57,191 nucleotides of DNA from Alphaproteobacteria bacterium (GCA_022822665.1 JAJEAR010000032.1:1-57191), one strand, 5' to 3'. Positions 16,601-26,056 are shown, counted from the first letter of the stretch. Notes: generated from the sequence alone by a model not told the origin. Translations and numbers: made by a program.

Positions 16601-19600
16601 TCCGAACGCCGGCCAGTCCACCACCGCCACCGCCGTGCCGGTCGCGTCCTGGCGCACCAGGCGCTCGAACGCCCTGAAGCCCTGCTCCGGATCAAACCAG
16701 CCGGTGCCGGATGCCTCGCGGCGCCCGGCGATCCGCGCGCGCTGTTCCTCCGCCTCGCCGAGTTCCGCCCAGGCGCCCCAGGCGATGGCCTGTCCGGGAA
16801 GACCCAGTGCACGCCGGTGGGCGGCCAGCTGATCGAGGAACGCGTTGGCCGCCGCATGATTGGCTTGGCCCGGATTGCCCAGAACGCCGGCGACGCTTGA
16901 GAACAGTACAAACATGTCAAGGTCGCGTTCCGCCGTCGCCCGGTGAAGGTGCCAGGCCCCCAGAACCTTCGGCCACAGCACGGTCTCGAAGCTCTCCCAG
17001 CTCTGGTTGCCAAGCGCGGCGTCCGAGAGCACGCCGACGCTGTGGATCACGCCGGTGAGCGGCGGCAGTGCCTCATCCATTCGCGCCAGCATCGCATCCA
17101 GCGCAGCCGGGTCCGTCACGTCCGCGATCTCGACATCGACCCTGAACCCGCGAGCACGCAGCGCCTCGATCGCCTGTTCCGCTGCCGGGTCAGGCGGCCT
17201 GCGACCGTTCAGCACGACCGTTCCGGCACCGTGCTCGGCAAGCCATTCGGCGAGCACGATCCCGATACCGCCCAGACCGCCCGTCACCAGACAGGTTCCG
17301 TCCTGCTTCAGACCTCCGGCGCTGAGGGGAGGCGTGGTGAGCACGATCTTGCCGATGTGCCGTGCCGCGCGCATGAAGCCCATCGCGGCGCTAGTTTCGG
17401 CCAGCGGCCACCTCGTGTGCCTGAGCGGCGCAAGTTCGCCTGTCTCCATGCGCGCCAGCACCTCTCGCAGGGCCGCGCCCGGCCGCGCCGGGTCCTGCTG
17501 TTTCAGGACATAGAGATCGAGGATCGAATAGGCGACGTCAGGCCGCAGCGACGCCATTTCGTCTTCGCTGAGAATATCCCGCCTGGCAAGTTCCACGAAT
17601 CGGCCGCCCTCGGCCAGGCACGAAAGGCTCGCCTCGATGAAGCCTTCGCCCGTCAGGCTGTTCAGCACGATGTCGACCCCGGCGCCGGCCGTCGCGTCTC
17701 GGATTTCCCCGCCGAACGCGGTCGAGCGGCTGTCGAAGACATGCCTGACTCCGAGTGCGCGAAGATAGTCCTGCTTGGGCGCGCTGGCGGTGGCGAACAC
17801 CTCCGCACCCGCCGCCCTGGCCAGCTGGATCGCGGCAAGCCCGACGCCGCCCGCCCCGGCGTGGACCAGCACCCGGTCCCCGGCCTTCAGCCCGGCCAGT
17901 TCGAAGGACAGCGCGCACGTCACGAATACCGAAGGGACCGTGGCCAGCGCCGCCGACGACACGCCCGGTGGCGCCGGTGCGGCCAGTTCCTCGTGCGTCA
18001 CCACCTCGGGGCCGAACGTGCCGAACGCGAAGCCGGCGACGCGGTCGCCCAGGGAGACGGTTGTCACGTCGCAACCGGCCTCGACGACCCGGCCGCAGAA
18101 CTCCTCGCCCAGCAATCCCTCCTCGACCAGCCCCATGGACCGGAACACGTCCAGGAAGTTGAGCCCGCAGGCATCGACCGCGACGCGCACCTCGTTCGGC
18201 TCCAGCGCCCGCGGCTCCAGCGGTTGCACCTGCAGTGTCTCGATCGCCCCGCCCTCGTCCGGCGCCAACACCCAGTCCGCATCCTCCGGCAGGGCAAGAC
18301 GCGCCGCACCGGCGCCGGTCCGAACCAGCCGTGCGACCTGGCGCCGCTCCCGGCGATACGCGATGTGGTTTTCCGGATCGGGAAACAGCAACTCGTTCGC
18401 AAGCACGGCCTGCGGGTCCGCCGCCTCCGGGTCGAGATCGAGCATCCGCGCCTGCAACTGCGGCGTTTCCCGCAGCAGTACCTTGCCCAGGCCCCAGAGG
18501 GTGGCGCTGGCCAGTTCACCGGTCCGCTCCCGTTCCAGCACCTGCGCGCCCCGGGTGACAAACCACAGGCCCTTCCCTGGCGCGGCGTCGGCATCGTTGA
18601 TGCCCTGCGCGAGCGCAAGCGCACTTCCCGCCGTCCGTTTCGCATCCCCCGCCAGTTCCGCAGTCGTCGATTCCGCCCCGTGTCCGTCCTGCCCGACAAG
18701 ATGCACCGCACCGGCAAAGGGCACATCCGCGGGAAGACCCTCGACCAGCGCCCGCCACGATTCGCGCTGCTCCATCTCGACCGCAGCCACCACGATTGCA
18801 GCATCCGACCCGGTCCCGCCATCCACGGCCACGCCCGTGGTCTCCGGATCCTCGCCTGCCAGCACCACCCGCTGGTTCAGTGCCGCGAGTTCTCTCGCCA
18901 GCAACACGGCCATTCCGCCCCGGTCGGCGGCCAGGATCCAGATGCCCTCCGGCAGGTCGATCTTCGCCGGAGCCTGCGCCACGATCACCCCGCGATCCGG
19001 CAGGCCGGCGGATTTCGACCGGTCCACCCCGAGAACCTCGGATTCGGCATACCCCGTATCGGCGAGCGCCGCGCGCCACACGTCGGGTCCTGCGAGGGCA
19101 TGGTTTGCGCGGTAGCGATCCTCGAAGCGCCACCATCCGTCCAGCTGGCCGAAGATCAGGTCCATCCAGCCCCGGCCGCGCTGGTTCTCCAGCGCCACCA
19201 GCAGCCCCGACGGCGCCAGCAGTGCCCGGCAGTGAGCAAGGGTTTGATCAAGGTGACGGGTGGCGTGCAGCACGTTGGCCGCGATGACCATGTCGTAGGC
19301 ATGGAGCTCGAAACCCTGGTCCACCGGGTCCTTCTCGATATCCAGCATCCGGTAGTCGATCGACGTGCCGGGAGCGCTGAAGCGCGATTCTGCGTCGGCG
19401 AAAAAGCCGGCCGAGATGTCGGTGTACATGTAATCGAACCGCCCGGCCGGAAGTTCGGGCAGGATGTACTCGGTCGCTGATCCGATGCCGGCACCCACCT
19501 CCAGCACGCGCAGCCGCCTTCCGTCCGGCAAGTCGTCCACCAGTGTCCTGACCACCTCGCCGATCATCCGGTTTGCTGCCCGCCAGACCGGCGCCAGCCG

Positions 19601-22600
19601 ATACAGGGCGCCCGCCGACGGCTCCACATTGCCGAACAGCAGCGCGAGCGGGTCTTCCCTGCCACGGAGCACCTCGGGAAGAGCGCCGGCACAGCGTCGG
19701 AACAGCCCGATCTCGTTTGCGGCGTGTGGGAAACGCTCCATCACCTCGGCGAGAAACGCCTCGCTGTCGCGCGGTATGCCATCCGGCAACGCTTCATCCT
19801 CTCCCACAAGGACAGCAAAACCGTCGTCCCTTTCCTCCACAACGCCAGCACGCGACAGTATCTCCAGGTGCCGTCGGAGCAGGTGCGTGTGTTCGGGCAA
19901 AACCCCGAGGCGCTCGCGCAGCTCTTCCGGGTCCACGACCGCGCCCGCACTGCGCTCCCAGCCCAGCGTTTCCAGGGCCAGGAGTGCGTAGCACCATGAA
20001 ACCCTTTCCATTTCCACTTGCAGGTCGACCTCTGCCGCGACGGCGACCCCTTCATCGGCAAGATACCGGGAGAAGGGATGCGAACGGGCGGCTGCGGCCG
20101 ACGGACCCGGCAGGAAATCCGCCGGCTGCATGCCCGCCGGCACCGGGCAGTCACGCCATACGACCTCGTAGAGCAGTTCCTCGACGCCTTCGACGGCTGC
20201 GAGCAGTGCTGCGCGCGTCGCGCGCTTGACAGTGAACCCGGTGAGTTCGCCGACAAGCTCCCCGCCTCCGTCGTAAAGGCGCATGTCCGCTGCATGAACT
20301 TCCGGTGTTTCGACATTCCCGGTATCGGCCCCGGCATCGCGCGGGCTTTCCCGCATCGTCACATGGCAGAAGATTCGATCCGGCAGCCCGTCCCTGAGCC
20401 AGAGCCGTTCCCAGGCAAACGGCAGGTAGGTGGTCCCTTCCCCGGTTCCGTCCGGGTCGCGCGCCGCTCCCATGATCTGAAAGCAGCCGTCGAGCACGAG
20501 CGGATGCACGTCGACCGTGCCCTGCTCCCTCCCGACAGGCAGCGCCACTTCGCCCAGTGCCTCGTTGTCACGCGCCCACAGGGAAGTCACCGTGCGGAAG
20601 GAGGAGCCGAGATCGATCCCGACCGCGGACTTGGCGCGGTAGAAGGCAGGCAGGTCAACCCGCGAGAGCCCGGCCTTGAGACCGTCGGCATCGAGCCGCG
20701 GCGCCGCGCCTGTCGGGCCGGCCGCGCCGCTCGAGACCTGCCCGTCGGCGTGCAGGGTCCATTCCTCGTCGTCGGCTCCCCGGCTGAGAATGCGCACCCG
20801 ACGCGACGAGGGGTCCCCGACGGCGTCAAGCAGGACCTGCACACGCCGGCCCGGATCGCCGGCGACATCGTCCGTGTTCTCCCTGGCGAAGACCAGAGCG
20901 TTCTGGATGCAGAAATCCTCGACGGAGACCGCGCTGTCGCCCCCGGCGCGGCAGGCCAAGGCTGCCAGGGCACCGAACAGCGCACCCGGCGCGATGGACC
21001 TGCCAAACACGCGATGATCTGCGAGCCACGCCGGGTCGGTGGGGAAGACCTCCGTGTCGAAGGCGGTCTCGCCACTGGCGGACTCGTGCCGGTCGCCCAA
21101 CAGGGGATGGCCCTGTGCCTGGCGCCGCCGCTGCGACGCCTCCACCCAGTAGCGTTCACGCTGGAACGGATAGCCGGGCAACGGGATGCGGCGCCGCGAC
21201 TCGCCGGCGAAAAGTCCGTCGAAGCGGAACGGCAGTCCGCTCTCGTAAATACCGGCAACCGCCTCCATGAAACCACCGCCGGATCCCGGCGCCGGCGGCT
21301 CTTCGCCGGTTGCCGGCCGCCTCAGGCTTGAGACGACCGCCGGTTCCGGAGCACCGGCCGGCCAGGCCATCGAGACCATCGGCCCAAGCACCGCGTGCGG
21401 CCCAATCTCCACGATCGCGTCAATGTTCATTTCCGCCAGGGTCTCGACGCAGGCGCGGAACGCCACCGGCGCCCGCATCTGCCGGCGCCAGTACGCCGCA
21501 TCCAGCGCCTCGCCCGAACCGATCACCATTCCGGTGAGATTACTGACGAAGGGAACCGACGGCGGGGCAAAATCAAGCCGTGAGAGGGCTATCTCCAGAT
21601 CGTCGAGCGCAGGCTCGATCATAGCGCTGTGATACGCGGGGCTGCGGCGCAGCCGCGCGACCCGAATGCCGGCCCCTTCCAGACGCGTGAGGATCGCGGC
21701 GATGTCCTCCCCCGGGCCGCTGATCACCTGATGCGCCCCGTTGTCAGCGGCGATGCACAGGCCGATACCCCGCGCGCCAGCGTTGTGTTCGTCCAGCGCC
21801 TCCCCGACGCGGACGGGCGGTGCGAAAACCGCCGCCATCGCCCCCTCTCCGGGCAGCGCACCGACCAGCGCACCCCGCACGGCCGCAAGGCGCAAGCCAT
21901 CCTCAAGACTGAACACGCCCGCGGCTTGCGCCGCAGCGATCTCTCCCAGGCTGTGCCCGAGCACCGCGTCCGGCCGGATGCCGAGACTCGACCACAGTTC
22001 GGTGAGGGCGCATTCAAGGGCATAGATCGCGGGCTGTTTCCAGTGCGGATCGTCCAGGTCTTGCGCGGCGCCGGACCGGCCAAACATCACGTCGAGCAGC
22101 GAGGCGCCGTGGTCTTCGCCGAACATGGCGTCGCACCGGTCGAGCACCGCGCGAACAACCGGTTCGCTTTCGTAGAGCGCCGCGCCCATGCCCGGCCACT
22201 GGCTGGCCTGCCCCGTGTAGACGAACGCCACTCTTGACGCCTTGCGCAACGCCGGCCGCTCGTCCGCCTCCGCGATCACCTGCAAGCCGCCGCGCAGCGA
22301 TTCGGCGTCCCGGAACACCACGCCCGCCCGATGGTCGAAGTGGCTCCGGCCGATGCCGGCCGACCAGGCCATGTCGGAAAGCAGGGGATCGGAGGCCGGA
22401 CCTCCATTGGCAAGCGTTGTCTCCTGTCGGCCGAGCCATTCGAGATAGAGTTCCGCCGCATCACGCATCGCTTCGCCCGACTTCCCGGAGAGCGGCAACA
22501 GGCGCGTTGCTCGCGGGGCCGGATCATCTTTCGGCTGCAGGGAGGTGACGGGCAGCGACAACGATACGGCAATCGGCCTGGAAGCGCCGGTCGGCCATGG

Positions 22601-24025
22601 AGTTTCGTCCGGATCCGGTGCGCCGCCGTCAGGCGATCCATATCCTTCCAGCACGATATGGGCATTCGTCCCCGACCAGCCGAACCCGCTCACGCCCGCG
22701 AGCGGCGGACGACCTTCATGGTCGGGCCAGGGTGTCGGGTCTGCCGTCACCTGCAGGGGAAGACGCTCCCAGTCCATCACCGGGTTCGGGTTGTGGAAAT
22801 GCAAGTGCCTGGGGATGTGTCCGCGGGTGATCGCAAGCACGGTCTTGATCAGTCCCGCGACGCCGGCCGCCGATTCCAGATGGCCGATGTTGGTCTTTAC
22901 CGAGCCGATCAGCAGCGGGCGGTCCTCGCCGCGTCCGGGACCGTAGACCGCCGCCGTCGCGTCGATCTCGATCGGGTCACCCACCTCCGTGCCGGTCCCG
23001 TGCGCTTCCAGATAGTCGATATCCGATGCCTGGACCCCGGCGCGTTCCAGTGCCGCCGCGATCACCCGCTGCTGCGCCGCCCCGTTCGGCACCGTCAGGC
23101 CCGGGCTCGCCCCGTCCTGGTTCAGCGCCGTACCCCGGATCACTGCCCAGATCCGATCACCGTCGGCCTGCGCATCCGCTAGCCGCTTCAGGACCACGAT
23201 GCCGCACCCCTCGCCCCTCACATATCCGTTTGCGGACGCGTCGAAAGTCTTGCACTGCCCGTCCGGCGAGAGCATCCCGGCGTTGGCGCGGAACTCGAGA
23301 AGCCGGCCGGAGAGAATGACGTTAACCCCGCCGGCGAGAGCGAGGTCTGCATCGCCCCGCTGCAGGCCCGTGACTGCCTGGTGCGTCGCGACCAGCGACG
23401 AGGAGCAGGCCGTGTCCACGGCCATTGCCGGGCCGCCGAGGCCCAGTGCGTAAGCAACACGGCCGATCGCCGTGTTGAGAGAGGTGCCGGTGACGGCATA
23501 GAGGCTGGCGGCGGGTTCGGCCGGACCCGCACTCTGGCCGGCCTCCAGGATCAGCCCCCGGTAGTCGTTGTTGCTGATGCCCGCGTAGACGCCGGTGCGG
23601 CTGTCCTTCAGCAGTTCGGGGTCGATGCCCGCATCCTCGAGCGCCCGCCAGCTTGTCTCCAGCAGCAGCCGCTGCTGCGGGTCCAGCAATTGCGCCTCGA
23701 CCGGGGAAATGCGGAAAAAGGACGCGTCGAACCGGTCGAGACCGTCGAGATAGGCGCCGAATCGGCAGGCCTCGATCTGGCCGGTATCTTCGGGAAACAG
23801 GGCGCCGATGCGGCCAACGCCGGAACCCGGAACGCCTTCCTGCACGGTGTTCCTGCCGTCCTCCAACAGACGCCAGAACGCGGCGATGTCGTCCGCCCCG
23901 GGGAACCGGCAGGCCATGCCCACGATTGCGATCGGTTCACCGCCGGCGGTGAACCTGTCCTTGCCGTCGACGGTGTCGATCGCAGCAGCATCGGTGGTAT
24001 TCATGGGTACGTCTCGATCCATCAT
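13661..24025 (-). CDS. Type I polyketide synthase, KS-AT-DH-MT-ER-KR-ACP-KS-AT(inactive)
   Basis: A 3454-residue multidomain synthase. Module 1: KS about 31-461 (Cys207, His342, His382); AT 598-905 (Ser692 in GHSLGE, His799 in AYHS; both motifs point to malonyl-CoA); DH 972-1270 (His1004, Asp1179); C-methyltransferase about 1340-1690 (SAM motif VLEVGAGIGSAT at 1507-1518); ER about 1925-2230 (HAGAGGVGLAA); KR about 2243-2420 (GGLGGIG, but His2390 stands at the catalytic Tyr position in QANHAAANAF); ACP about 2520-2595 (Ser2552). Module 2: KS 2630-3048 with Cys2794 in LNCAAS instead of TACSSS, His2929, His2969; AT 3178-3395 with GHG instead of GHS (Gly3272) and about 90 residues missing, including the catalytic His. 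The protein ends in the post-AT linker PFERRRHWI. One module with MT and a full reducing loop suggests an iterative synthase of C-methylated reduced chains. ATG codons at 24022 and 24004 are alternative starts. Confidence 0.95.
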   Translation of the reverse strand: MMDRDVPMNTTDAAAIDTVDGKDRFTAGGEPIAIVGMACRFPGADDIAAFWRLLEDGRNTVQEGVPGSGVGRIGALFPEDTGQIEACRFGAYLDGLDRFDASFFRISPVEAQLLDPQQRLLLETSWRALEDAGIDPELLKDSRTGVYAGISNNDYRGLILEAGQSAGPAEPAASLYAVTGTSLNTAIGRVAYALGLGGPAMAVDTACSSSLVATHQAVTGLQRGDADLALAGGVNVILSGRLLEFRANAGMLSPDGQCKTFDASANGYVRGEGCGIVVLKRLADAQADGDRIWAVIRGTALNQDGASPGLTVPNGAAQQRVIAAALERAGVQASDIDYLEAHGTGTEVGDPIEIDATAAVYGPGRGEDRPLLIGSVKTNIGHLESAAGVAGLIKTVLAITRGHIPRHLHFHNPNPVMDWERLPLQVTADPTPWPDHEGRPPLAGVSGFGWSGTNAHIVLEGYGSPDGGAPDPDETPWPTGASRPIAVSLSLPVTSLQPKDDPAPRATRLLPLSGKSGEAMRDAAELYLEWLGRQETTLANGGPASDPLLSDMAWSAGIGRSHFDHRAGVVFRDAESLRGGLQVIAEADERPALRKASRVAFVYTGQASQWPGMGAALYESEPVVRAVLDRCDAMFGEDHGASLLDVMFGRSGAAQDLDDPHWKQPAIYALECALTELWSSLGIRPDAVLGHSLGEIAAAQAAGVFSLEDGLRLAAVRGALVGALPGEGAMAAVFAPPVRVGEALDEHNAGARGIGLCIAADNGAHQVISGPGEDIAAILTRLEGAGIRVARLRRSPAYHSAMIEPALDDLEIALSRLDFAPPSVPFVSNLTGMVIGSGEALDAAYWRRQMRAPVAFRACVETLAEMNIDAIVEIGPHAVLGPMVSMAWPAGAPEPAVVSSLRRPATGEEPPAPGSGGGFMEAVAGIYESGLPFRFDGLFAGESRRRIPLPGYPFQRERYWVEASQRRRQAQGHPLLGDRHESASGETAFDTEVFPTDPAWLADHRVFGRSIAPGALFGALAALACRAGGDSAVSVEDFCIQNALVFARENTDDVAGDPGRRVQVLLDAVGDPSSRRVRILSRGADDEEWTLHADGQVSSGAAGPTGAAPRLDADGLKAGLSRVDLPAFYRAKSAVGIDLGSSFRTVTSLWARDNEALGEVALPVGREQGTVDVHPLVLDGCFQIMGAARDPDGTGEGTTYLPFAWERLWLRDGLPDRIFCHVTMRESPRDAGADTGNVETPEVHAADMRLYDGGGELVGELTGFTVKRATRAALLAAVEGVEELLYEVVWRDCPVPAGMQPADFLPGPSAAAARSHPFSRYLADEGVAVAAEVDLQVEMERVSWCYALLALETLGWERSAGAVVDPEELRERLGVLPEHTHLLRRHLEILSRAGVVEERDDGFAVLVGEDEALPDGIPRDSEAFLAEVMERFPHAANEIGLFRRCAGALPEVLRGREDPLALLFGNVEPSAGALYRLAPVWRAANRMIGEVVRTLVDDLPDGRRLRVLEVGAGIGSATEYILPELPAGRFDYMYTDISAGFFADAESRFSAPGTSIDYRMLDIEKDPVDQGFELHAYDMVIAANVLHATRHLDQTLAHCRALLAPSGLLVALENQRGRGWMDLIFGQLDGWWRFEDRYRANHALAGPDVWRAALADTGYAESEVLGVDRSKSAGLPDRGVIVAQAPAKIDLPEGIWILAADRGGMAVLLARELAALNQRVVLAGEDPETTGVAVDGGTGSDAAIVVAAVEMEQRESWRALVEGLPADVPFAGAVHLVGQDGHGAESTTAELAGDAKRTAGSALALAQGINDADAAPGKGLWFVTRGAQVLERERTGELASATLWGLGKVLLRETPQLQARMLDLDPEAADPQAVLANELLFPDPENHIAYRRERRQVARLVRTGAGAARLALPEDADWVLAPDEGGAIETLQVQPLEPRALEPNEVRVAVDACGLNFLDVFRSMGLVEEGLLGEEFCGRVVEAGCDVTTVSLGDRVAGFAFGTFGPEVVTHEELAAPAPPGVSSAALATVPSVFVTCALSFELAGLKAGDRVLVHAGAGGVGLAAIQLARAAGAEVFATASAPKQDYLRALGVRHVFDSRSTAFGGEIRDATAGAGVDIVLNSLTGEGFIEASLSCLAEGGRFVELARRDILSEDEMASLRPDVAYSILDLYVLKQQDPARPGAALREVLARMETGELAPLRHTRWPLAETSAAMGFMRAARHIGKIVLTTPPLSAGGLKQDGTCLVTGGLGGIGIVLAEWLAEHGAGTVVLNGRRPPDPAAEQAIEALRARGFRVDVEIADVTDPAALDAMLARMDEALPPLTGVIHSVGVLSDAALGNQSWESFETVLWPKVLGAWHLHRATAERDLDMFVLFSSVAGVLGNPGQANHAAANAFLDQLAAHRRALGLPGQAIAWGAWAELGEAEEQRARIAGRREASGTGWFDPEQGFRAFERLVRQDATGTAVAVVDWPAFGNALGDRPPLLEDLLTGGTDGEEDPSSSEDLLVQLDATPVAGREDLLASFLQREVQAVLRLPSAPASTIGFFDLGMDSLMAVELRNRLNRAFSETYVAPNTLVFDYPTITDLALHLVDALGEPDTSPDAGQATEAAPGPDAQPPAAQPVEGRRDEGIAIIGMACRFPGAPDISAFWRQLETGSDAVTNGRQDSGSWTGVAGDPATGDNIWGRGGFVEEIDRFDARFFGMTPIGARMMDPQQRLLLETSWRAIEDAGIDPESLRGSRTGVYAGIATSEYRDLMSAKGDGLNYLGTASGMAVGGVAFKLGLMGPAIPVMLNCAASLVTVQQAVAGLRDGAVDLALVGGVNAVLSPGLGREMAALGMLSQQGRCRTFDAAADGFVRSEGCGMVVLKRLAEAEADGDRIWAVIRGAAVNQSGATAGPTAPNGPAQERVIEEALSRAGVQPSDVDYLEAHGTGSELGDPIEVQAAAAVYGRARGSERPLLIGSVKTNLGHLESAAGVAALIKVVLAMRHGLIPKHLHFREPNPHLDWARLPVRVVAEATEWPSMPDRPPIAGVSAFGISGANAHVVVEGYGSPNGEAPAPDGGPKPVPVSVPGALEALPQQHDGLAARGTRLLPLSGKTASSLRNLARRYLAWLDGRDPAIASDESAVGPALSDMAWTAGVGRSHFDHRVAVAFEDCRSLREGLQALVAADAGFEPVTQAKCAFAYAGWGNGWIGSGQALYASEPVVRAVFDRCQDLLAEMRSASLLDVLLGRTDSEDAPVGSQRAAVYVLECALTALWSAVGVRPGVVLGHGIGALAAAQAAGVLTLEDGLRLAVALDDPGAVPDEILTGAQTLTLVDTVSGRAVSPDDVRDAAYWRRQVAGEAGSVGICAQTLASADIGVIVGIGPDTALGTKLAAAWPGAGNTAAPVILSGLGRLESRGDAAKPGPDGGFAHAVAGAYEAGLAVSFAGLFAGETRRRVSLPDYPFERRRHWI

Positions 24026-24099
24026 TCGGGTCCGTCTTTCCCATTAGGCCGTTGACCGGCTGACTCGGCCAGACGCAATTCCGCACCGCGGTCACCAGG

Positions 24100-24180
24100 C
24101 CGGTTTCAGTCTGGACTGTAGACTCGACTATATGGGCACAAAAAATATGAAATGTCAGAATTCGGAACGCATACGGATTT
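24100..24180 (-). promoter_or_regulatory. Possible promoter region of the polyketide synthase gene
   Basis: An AT-rich island stands out in the 282 bases between the divergent synthase and permease genes. On the minus strand it reads TTGTGC, then about 15 bases, then TACAGT, a loose match to -35/-10 elements, roughly 85 bases ahead of the synthase start. The match is weak and unverified. Confidence 0.3.
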
Positions 24181-24277
24181 GCCGTGACCCGGTGGCACCG
24201 GGAACCGCCGGGACGGCCTGCCCGGCGGGATCGACAAGAGGGTGCAAACCGATGGCCAGGCAGGCATCGATCCGGTG

Positions 24278-24295
24278 CCCGGGCATTTGCCCGGG
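24278..24295 (+). promoter_or_regulatory. Hairpin just ahead of the permease start
   Basis: CCCGGGCA-TT-TGCCCGGG is a perfect 8-base inverted repeat ending 12 bases before ATG 24308, covering where a ribosome site would sit. It could hold down translation of the permease. If translation starts at the upstream GTG 24242 it would lie within the coding region. Confidence 0.3.
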
Positions 24296-24307
24296 TTCTG
24301 CGCCGAG

Positions 24308-26056
24308 ATGAGCACGAACCACGCGGCCGGCAGTGCCGGTCTTCGCTACCAGGCGGACGAGCGCCCGCCCGACGCGCTTGCCCTGGGTCTCGGACTGCAA
24401 CTGGCCCTGATCACCGTCGCGGTTCCCATCCTGATCCCGACAGCGGTGATGCGCGCCGGCGGCGCCACCGAATCACATCTGGCCTGGGCGGTGTTCGCCG
24501 CGGTCGCGATCAGCGGCTTCACCACGGTGCTCCAGGCGGTCCGGTTCGGCAGGATCGGGAGCGGCCATGTGCTCGTCATGGGCAGTTCGGCGGCGTTCAT
24601 AGGGGTCAGCATTACGGCGGTGGCGAAGGGTGGCCCCGCGTTGCTGGCGACCCTGGTCGTCGCCGCAGCACTCCTCCAGCTCCTGCTGTCCTCCAGGCTC
24701 GCCCTGTTCCGCCGAATCCTGACCCCGACAGTGTCCGGGACCGTGATCATGCTGGTACCGGTTACGGTGGCGCCGATCGTGTTCCGGATCCTGAATGAAG
24801 CGCCGGACGGCAGCCCGGCCCATGCGGCACCCCTGGTCATGCTGGTCACGCTCGCGGCCACCCTCGGCATCTCACTGAAGGGAACGGCGATGCTGCGGCT
24901 CTGGGCGCCGGTCATCGGAGTCGTCCTGGGCACGGCGCTTGCGGCATTCTTCGGCCTCTACGACCTGGACCGAATCGCGGCAGCTTCCTGGGTCGGGCTG
25001 CCCGGCATCTCGATTCCCGGCCTGGACCTGGAATTCGGAGCGGAGTTCTGGGCGCTGCTTCCCGCCTTCCTGTTGACCGCCGTGATCGGGTCGATCCGCG
25101 CGATCAGCAGCAGCACGGCACTCCAGCGTATCTCGTGGCGCCGGGCGCGACCGGTTGATTTCAGGGCGGTACAGGGCGCGGTCACGGTCGACGGGCTGAG
25201 CAACGTGCTGTGCGGCCTGGCCGGAACCGTTCCGAACACGACCTACTCGCTTGCAGCACCGCTCGTCGGGATAACCGGAGTCGCGGCGCGGGCGGTGGCA
25301 ATTGCCACCGGCGCGATCTTTCTCGCCCTGGCGTTCCTGCCCAAGGCGCTGGCGGTGGTGCTGGCCATTCCGGGCCCCGTCGTTGGCGCCTATCTCCTCG
25401 TCCTGATCGCCCTGCTGTTCATCATCGGGATCGGTATGGTGATGCAGGACGGCATGGACCTTCGAAAGGGCACGATCGTCGGCGTTTCCTTCTGGCTCGG
25501 GGTCGGCTTCCAGAACGGTGTGATCTTCCCGGAGATCGTTTCCGGCTTCGCCGGCGGCATATTTTCCAACGGGATCACCTCCGGCGGCCTCGCGGCGATT
25601 TTCATGACCCTGATCGTGGGTTTGTCCGGACCCCGTCCAGCCCGCATGGAGACCGGGTTTTCCATCTCGCAACTCCCGGAAATCCGGGAGTTCCTGCACC
25701 GGTTCGCATCGCGCAACGGCTGGGACGACACCATGGAGAACCGGCTCGACGCCGTCGCCGAAGAAACCCTCCTGACCCTTGTGCGCCCGGAAGAAGAGAG
25801 CGGGACCCCGCGACGCCTCAGGCTGTCGGCGTCGAAGGGCGAGGGCGGTGCGGTACTCGAGTTCATTGTCTCGCCGAGAGGGGAAAACGTGCAGGAGCGG
25901 ATGGCAGTGCTCGGCGCCCCCGGCGATGACGCGTCCGTCGAGCAGGAAGTCTCGCTCCGGCTGCTGCGCCACCTCGCCTCGTCGGTTCGTCACCAGCAAT
26001 ACCACGATCTCGACATCGTGACCGTGCAGGTGAAGGCACCGGGGTCGGGCGCCTGA
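24308..26056 (+). CDS. NCS2 (SLC23) permease with C-terminal ATPase-like domain
   Basis: A 582-residue protein. Residues about 20-440 are a typical nucleobase/ascorbate (NCS2) proton symporter with about 12-14 membrane segments (for example LALGLGLQLALITVAVPILI and GLAGTVPNTTYSLAAPLVGI), in the family of xanthine, uric acid and uracil permeases. After ARMETGFSISQLPEIREFLH comes a soluble domain of about 125 residues resembling the GHKL/histidine-kinase-like ATPases of the RsbW type. In it, the N-box region reads ENRLDAVAEETLLTLV, without the usual metal-binding Asn, and no clear glycine-rich lid follows, so it may not bind ATP. The substrate cannot be read from sequence. A GTG at 24242 is an alternative start. 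It stands alone, divergent from the polyketide synthase. Confidence 0.85.
   Translation: MSTNHAAGSAGLRYQADERPPDALALGLGLQLALITVAVPILIPTAVMRAGGATESHLAWAVFAAVAISGFTTVLQAVRFGRIGSGHVLVMGSSAAFIGVSITAVAKGGPALLATLVVAAALLQLLLSSRLALFRRILTPTVSGTVIMLVPVTVAPIVFRILNEAPDGSPAHAAPLVMLVTLAATLGISLKGTAMLRLWAPVIGVVLGTALAAFFGLYDLDRIAAASWVGLPGISIPGLDLEFGAEFWALLPAFLLTAVIGSIRAISSSTALQRISWRRARPVDFRAVQGAVTVDGLSNVLCGLAGTVPNTTYSLAAPLVGITGVAARAVAIATGAIFLALAFLPKALAVVLAIPGPVVGAYLLVLIALLFIIGIGMVMQDGMDLRKGTIVGVSFWLGVGFQNGVIFPEIVSGFAGGIFSNGITSGGLAAIFMTLIVGLSGPRPARMETGFSISQLPEIREFLHRFASRNGWDDTMENRLDAVAEETLLTLVRPEEESGTPRRLRLSASKGEGGAVLEFIVSPRGENVQERMAVLGAPGDDASVEQEVSLRLLRHLASSVRHQQYHDLDIVTVQVKAPGSGA

Noticed and set aside
14783..19480. 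Very long plus-strand open frames (705 and 845 codons) within the polyketide synthase region
   Set aside because: They are antisense shadows of the synthase, caused by codon bias in GC-rich DNA; they show no domains.
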